Assembly: GCF_049856295.1 (NCBI RefSeq)
Contig: NZ_JBNDMZ010000015.1
Coordinates: forward strand, 6,304 to 70,303
Source of the DNA: JB111 sp049856295
Lineage (GTDB): Bacteria; Actinomycetota; Actinomycetes; Actinomycetales; Actinomycetaceae
DNA length: 64,000 bases
Reading direction: 5' to 3'
This document shows, piece by piece, positions 60,497 to 64,000 of this stretch (positions within the stretch are counted from its first letter, which is position 1; the number at the start of each line of letters is the position of its first letter). The translations under genes and the position numbers were made by a program. The notes beneath the pieces are model-generated. The model saw only the letters and a program-made list of their open reading frames with translations. It did not search any database and had not been told where the DNA came from.

Positions 60497-60952
60497 TCAG
60501 CTCTCCGCGAGCGCCTTGAGCCGTTCGATCGAGGCGAGGAGGTTGGCGCTCGTGGTCGAGCGTGCGCGCTCGTGGCGGCGTTCGTCGTGCAGCTGCGTCC
60601 AGTCGTAGGTGTGGGTGACGAGCGTGCGGCCCTCGCCGATCTCCTCGAGCTCCCAGCGCCACACGTGCCCGGCGGGCTCCTCGCCGACCCCGCCGGGCAT
60701 CCAGGCGATGAGCCGGTCCTGCTCGAGCTCGGAGATCGTGTTGGCGCGCACCTTGCCGCTCGTGTTGAGCATCTCGAAGACCTCGCCGACCTCGCGGACC
60801 TGCTCGGACCGGGACGACCGCACGAGGTTGTCGTTGCCGTCCCAGCGCGGCTGGTTGGCGGGCACGGCGATGAGCTCGAAGATCTCGGCGGCCGGCGCCG
60901 CGACCTCCGCGCTGGCGTGCACGATCCGCGACTCGCCCGAGGGTGTGTCCAT
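60497..60952 (-). CDS. SRPBCC (polyketide cyclase-like) family protein
   Basis: 151 aa. The pattern matches the START/SRPBCC helix-grip fold: S-A-E-V-A-A-P-A-A-E-I-F-E-L-I-A near the start, the W-D-G-N segment, a central L-E-Q-D-R-L-I-A-W-M and G-R-T-L-V-T-H-T-Y-D-W. Such proteins bind hydrophobic ligands. The ATG at 60952 begins M-D-T-P-S-G. It is divergent from the HAD gene, with 221 bases between; that gap has short direct repeats (61046-61090). Confidence 0.82.
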   Translation of the reverse strand: MDTPSGESRIVHASAEVAAPAAEIFELIAVPANQPRWDGNDNLVRSSRSEQVREVGEVFEMLNTSGKVRANTISELEQDRLIAWMPGGVGEEPAGHVWRWELEEIGEGRTLVTHTYDWTQLHDERRHERARSTTSANLLASIERLKALAES

Positions 60953-61045
60953 GCGGTCATCCAACCACCGCACCGGCCGTCTGCCCAGGGTCGCCGGCGG
61001 GTCGCCGGGCGCGCAGCGGCACGGATCCGTGCGGCCGCCGGCAGG

Positions 61046-61090
61046 GTGCCGGGCCCGGCAGAGCGTACCGGGACCCGGCAGGGCGTGCCG
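61046..61090 (+). repeat. Short tandem repeat in divergent promoter region
   Basis: Two copies of about 20 bases (GTGCCGGGCCCGGCAGAGC and GTACCGGGACCCGGCAGGGC) followed by a partial GTGCCG lie between the SRPBCC and HAD genes. It may be an operator or chance GC-rich sequence. Confidence 0.5.
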
Positions 61091-61173
61091 AGGGCGCCGG
61101 TACGGGCGGTCGGGCCGGTCGCGCGGGTCGTGCCCGACCACCGGGCAACCGTCCGCACGTGCAGACTGGGCGC

Positions 61174-61797
61174 ATGCGGCGACACATCGTCTGGGACATG
61201 GGCGGGACCCTGGTCGACACCTACCCCGCGGTCGACGCCGCGATGGTCGAGGTCGTCCGGCGCCACGGGGGTGAGGTGACTCCGGACGAGGTCGCGGCAC
61301 TGACGAGGCGTTCGACCGGGGTCGCCGTCGAGGAGCTGGCACGGCGCTACGACATCGACGCCGCCGAGCTCGAGGAGTCGCAGTCCGAGCTCAAGGCCGG
61401 CTGGGTGCGCACTCCCCCGCCCGTGATGGACGGCGCGCGCGAGGCGATGGCCGCGGCCCGTGCGCTCGGCGGCCTCAACCTCGTGGTCACGCACCGCGAC
61501 CGGGCGAGCGCCACGAGCCTCCTGACGAGCCTCGGGCTCGAGGTCGACGACCTCCTGTGCGCGCCGGACGGGTTCCCGCGCAAGCCGGACCCCACGATGT
61601 ACTCCGAGGTGCTGGGCCGGCACCGGCTGGACCCGGCGGGCTGCCTCGCCGTCGGTGACCGCCCGATCGACGCCGAGGCCGCCCGTGGGGCGGGCGTCGA
61701 CAGCGCCGCGGTCGTCACGCCGGGACTCGATCTCGACGACGGCGGGGCGCGCTGGCGGATCAGCTCGCTGCACGAGCTGCCCGGCCTCCTGGGCTGA
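61174..61797 (+). CDS. HAD superfamily hydrolase (subfamily IA), DxGGT variant
   Basis: 207 aa. Motif I reads W-D-M-G-G-T-L-V-D, with Gly where most HAD phosphatases have the second (acid/base) Asp; motif II is V-V-T-H-R-D, motif III the K-P-D-P segment and motif IV V-G-D-R-P-I-D. The cap is small and helical (about 20-80). DxGGT(L) forms exist in a HAD-IA subgroup, so it may still act as a phosphatase. Start ATG 61174 with CAGACT 6 bases before it. Confidence 0.85.
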   Translation: MRRHIVWDMGGTLVDTYPAVDAAMVEVVRRHGGEVTPDEVAALTRRSTGVAVEELARRYDIDAAELEESQSELKAGWVRTPPPVMDGAREAMAAARALGGLNLVVTHRDRASATSLLTSLGLEVDDLLCAPDGFPRKPDPTMYSEVLGRHRLDPAGCLAVGDRPIDAEAARGAGVDSAAVVTPGLDLDDGGARWRISSLHELPGLLG

Positions 61798-61885
61798 GCC
61801 CCGCGCACGACGGCCGCGCCCCGACCCCCCGCGCGGACGGGGGCGCATCCACGTCCGCCCGCGGGCACCGGGCGATCGGGAGCGG

Positions 61886-63139
61886 TCAGGCGAGGTTCGT
61901 CGTCGTGCGGTCCGACCCGGCAGGCTCGCGGCGCAGCGCGAGGTAGGAGACCCAGGCGAGGGCCGATCCGACGACGAGGACGAGCCCCATCGGCACGGCG
62001 TCGTCCTCTCCGTTGATACCGACGATCGGCGAGATGAGTCCTGCGAGGAGGAACTGGGCTGCGCCGAGGACCGCCGAACCGGTCCCGGCCGAGGAGGTCA
62101 GGGCCTGCATCGCGATCGCGGACGAGTTGCCCATGAACAGCCCGATCGAGGCGGCGACGACGAACATCGCGACGAGCGTCGGGACGAGGGTGGGGCCGAC
62201 GAGCGCGAGCACGAGGAGCGCGACGGCGCCGGCCGCGAGCAGGGCGAGCCCCACGCCGACGACGGACAGGATCGGCACCCGACCCGCGAGCCTCATCGCC
62301 AGGCCGCCCGTGGCCATGATGCCGAGGGAGTTGACGCCGAACACGACCGCGTACTGCAGCTCGCCCAGGCCGAGGATGTTCTGCAGGACGAACGGCGAGG
62401 CCGAGATGTAGCCGAAGAACGCCGCGAAGCCGAGGGTGAAGACGCCGGTGGCGAAGAGGTAGGTGCGGTTGCGCAGGACCTCGCCGGCACCGACCACCAG
62501 TCGGCGCAGGCCCCCGGACCCGCGCCGCCCGGCGGGCAGGGACTCGGGCACCACGACGACGACGAGCACCACCATCACGCCGACGAGCGCGCACACCACG
62601 AGGAAGATCGTGCGCCAGTCCCCGACCGCGAGGATGCCGCCGCCGATGCTCGGGGCGAGCGCGGGCATGAGGCCGCCGAGCACCATCATCAGGCTCATGA
62701 GCCGGGCGGTGCGTGCCCCGCGGGTCATGTCCGTGATGACCGCGCGGGACAGGACGATCCCGGCCGCGCCGCTCATGCCCTGGACGAAGCGCATGACGAC
62801 GAGAACCGTGACGTTCGGGGCGAGCACGCAGGCGATGCTCGCCGCCAGGCAGACGATCGTGCCGATCAGCAGCGGCCCGCGCCGACCGAGCGCGTCGGAG
62901 AGAGGGCCGATGACGAGCTGACCGAGCGCGAGCCCCACCATGAACGCGGTGAGGGTGAGCTGGACGGAGGCCGCCGTGGTCCCGAGGTCGTCCTGCATCT
63001 GAGGGAAGGCGGGCAGGTACATGTCGGTCGCCAGCGGGGAGACCGCGGAGAGCAGCGCGAGCGTGGCGACGAGCCAGATGGTGGGGCCCGCGGGTGCCGT
63101 GCTCGCGGCGGTCGTGCCCGCGGCGGTCGTGTCGTTCAC
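61886..63139 (-). CDS. MFS drug-resistance transporter (Bcr/CflA type)
   Basis: 417 aa with twelve hydrophobic segments. Bcr/CflA features are P-L-A-T-D-M-Y-L-P-A-F-P in TM1, G-P-L-S-D-A-L-G-R-R-G-P as motif A, and R-F-V-Q-G-M-S-G-A in TM4. It pumps drugs or small metabolites such as dipeptides out with protons. GTG 63139 has GAGGA 8 bases upstream. Substrate unknown. Confidence 0.9.
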   Translation of the reverse strand: MNDTTAAGTTAASTAPAGPTIWLVATLALLSAVSPLATDMYLPAFPQMQDDLGTTAASVQLTLTAFMVGLALGQLVIGPLSDALGRRGPLLIGTIVCLAASIACVLAPNVTVLVVMRFVQGMSGAAGIVLSRAVITDMTRGARTARLMSLMMVLGGLMPALAPSIGGGILAVGDWRTIFLVVCALVGVMVVLVVVVVPESLPAGRRGSGGLRRLVVGAGEVLRNRTYLFATGVFTLGFAAFFGYISASPFVLQNILGLGELQYAVVFGVNSLGIMATGGLAMRLAGRVPILSVVGVGLALLAAGAVALLVLALVGPTLVPTLVAMFVVAASIGLFMGNSSAIAMQALTSSAGTGSAVLGAAQFLLAGLISPIVGINGEDDAVPMGLVLVVGSALAWVSYLALRREPAGSDRTTTNLA

Positions 63140-63185
63140 TGGCGTTCCTCACGGTGCGGGGGCCGGGTGGTCCCGTGATCCACGA

Positions 63186-63223
63186 CGGAGGCCCGGAACC
63201 CCTGATGGGGTCCCGGGCCTCCG
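63186..63223 (-). terminator. Hairpin after right-edge FG-GAP gene
   Basis: A 17-bp stem with a single mismatch and a TGAT loop (63186-63202 with 63207-63223), between the FG-GAP stop and the MFS start. Confidence 0.75.
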
Positions 63224-63307
63224 TGCCTGTCCTGGGCCGCCGACAGACGTGTCGGTCAGCGGCGAACGGTCAGACTATCCGCCTCACGTTCCGGCGGGTG
63301 AGGTGGG

Positions 63308-64000
63308 TCAGCGGCGGATGCCGACGGTGTCGGTGCCGTTGCCGTCCCAGTCGCCGACGAAGACCTCGTCACCGGAGCGGCCGTAGTCCTGCTCGATCTC
63401 GGCGACCGTGGACGTCAGCGAGTTCGAGACGAAGAACGTGATCCCACGCCGCACCGCGAACGTGTCGACCGCGTCACCGTCCCAGTCACCGACGTACACC
63501 TCGTCCGTGGCCCGGCCGTAGGCGAGCTCGGAGTCCGCGTTCCCACCGGTGAGCGAGTTGGCGATGAAGTACCGGTTCCCCCGACGCACCGTGAACGTGT
63601 CGATCGCGTCGCCGTCGTAGTCACCCACGAGGACGGCGTCGGGGGCGCGGCCGTAGTCCAGCTCGGTCTCCGCGTCCCCGGACTCCAGGGTGTTGGACAC
63701 GAAGTAGCTGTTCCCCCGGCGCACGGCGAAGGTGTCCACGCCGTCACCGTCCCAGTCACCCACGAGCACCGTGTCGCTCGCCCGGCCGTAGTCGAGCTCG
63801 ACGTCCGCGTTCCCGCCGTACAGCGAGTTGGACAGGAAGTAGCTGTTCCCGCGACGGACCGCGAGCGAGTCGCTCCCGTCACCGTCCCAGTCACCCACGA
63901 GCACCTCGTCACCGACCCGGCCGAAGGAGAACTCGTGCTCCGCGACCGCGTCCCAGCCGTCGTTGAGGTAGAACCCACGCCCCGGAGTCGGCGGCACCGG
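63308..64000 (-). CDS. FG-GAP repeat protein, C-terminal part only (gene continues past right edge)
   Basis: At least 230 residues; the frame stays open at the window edge. Five tandem units of about 43 residues each have D-x-V-L-V-G-D-W-D-G-D-G, then D-T-F-A-V-R-R-G-N-S-Y-F and S-N-S-L, with a G-x-A-D-x-E-L-D-Y-G-R link. D-x-D-x-D-G loops suggest calcium binding. The unit is close to that of the CAP protein at 18305. The protein ends in T-V-G-I-R-R with no anchor. The N-terminal function is outside the window. Confidence 0.85.
   Translation of the reverse strand, partial: PVPPTPGRGFYLNDGWDAVAEHEFSFGRVGDEVLVGDWDGDGSDSLAVRRGNSYFLSNSLYGGNADVELDYGRASDTVLVGDWDGDGVDTFAVRRGNSYFVSNTLESGDAETELDYGRAPDAVLVGDYDGDAIDTFTVRRGNRYFIANSLTGGNADSELAYGRATDEVYVGDWDGDAVDTFAVRRGITFFVSNSLTSTVAEIEQDYGRSGDEVFVGDWDGNGTDTVGIRR

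Overview
The window is very GC-rich, densely coded DNA with many GTG starts and 1- or 4-base gene overlaps. Its gene content is typical of a high-GC actinobacterium: LytR-CpsA-Psr proteins, an acyl-CoA carboxylase with an epsilon subunit, actinobacterial DapD, 7Fe ferredoxin next to dapC, CarD and TypA. I read it as a chromosome segment of a member of the Micrococcales (Cellulomonas-, Georgenia- or Promicromonospora-like). The sequence alone does not settle the genus. No rRNA, tRNA, CRISPR array, insertion sequence or phage gene was seen.

Layout. 1-4057: two LCP cell-wall ligases (the first cut by the window edge) and a TPR-like protein. 4111-7137 (minus): purK, purE and an M20 amidohydrolase. 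7214-12887: GtrA, a YhhN protein coupled to a histidine kinase/response regulator pair, a class III nucleotidyl cyclase and birA. 13054-15098: accD and accE. 15089-21156: a cluster of related two-TM membrane proteins of unknown function around a secreted CAP protein with FG-GAP repeats, then an XRE-cupin regulator. 21177-29389: a DUF1028 protein, a complete five-gene dipeptide ABC operon and a DUF885 peptidase-like protein. 29530-33451: maf, the biotin carboxylase/BCCP subunit and a Nudix-NYN fusion. 33468-38198: an MFS exporter, dapD, a membrane-anchored lysozyme-like protein and a fatty acid desaturase. 38236-42487 (minus): acyl-CoA dehydrogenase, citrate synthase, dapC and ferredoxin. 42612-47807: a small SH3-like protein, VanW, a flavin-reductase-like protein, a membrane protein and typA. 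48012-55503 (minus): a second oligopeptide ABC system, interrupted by one gene on the other strand. 55751-64000: DUF4870, a ZIP transporter, TetR, CarD, an SDR, an SRPBCC protein, a HAD protein, a Bcr-type MFS and the tail of another FG-GAP repeat protein.

How the genes work together. purEK, gtrA, birA, accD-accE, maf and the carboxylase alpha subunit form a neighbourhood I know as conserved in actinobacteria, with BirA biotinylating the alpha subunit that works with AccD/AccE. Here about 14.4 kb lies between accE and maf, carrying the membrane-protein cluster and a peptide uptake and hydrolysis locus. dapC and dapD both serve lysine/diaminopimelate synthesis. LCP, VanW, CAP and lysozyme-like proteins point to active cell-envelope work.

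Most unusual signals: (1) an iteron-like family of short repeats with a 22-bp period, with a GAGATTGCGGTT core, in five arrays; four are intergenic and one sits in frame inside the DUF1028 gene, and two flank maf in opposite orientation; (2) a cluster of paralogous two-TM proteins with a PH-like strand pattern; (3) a shared C-terminal FG-GAP module on two secreted proteins; (4) a TANNNT -10 box placed 6-8 bases before the start codon of at least a dozen genes, indicating leaderless transcripts.
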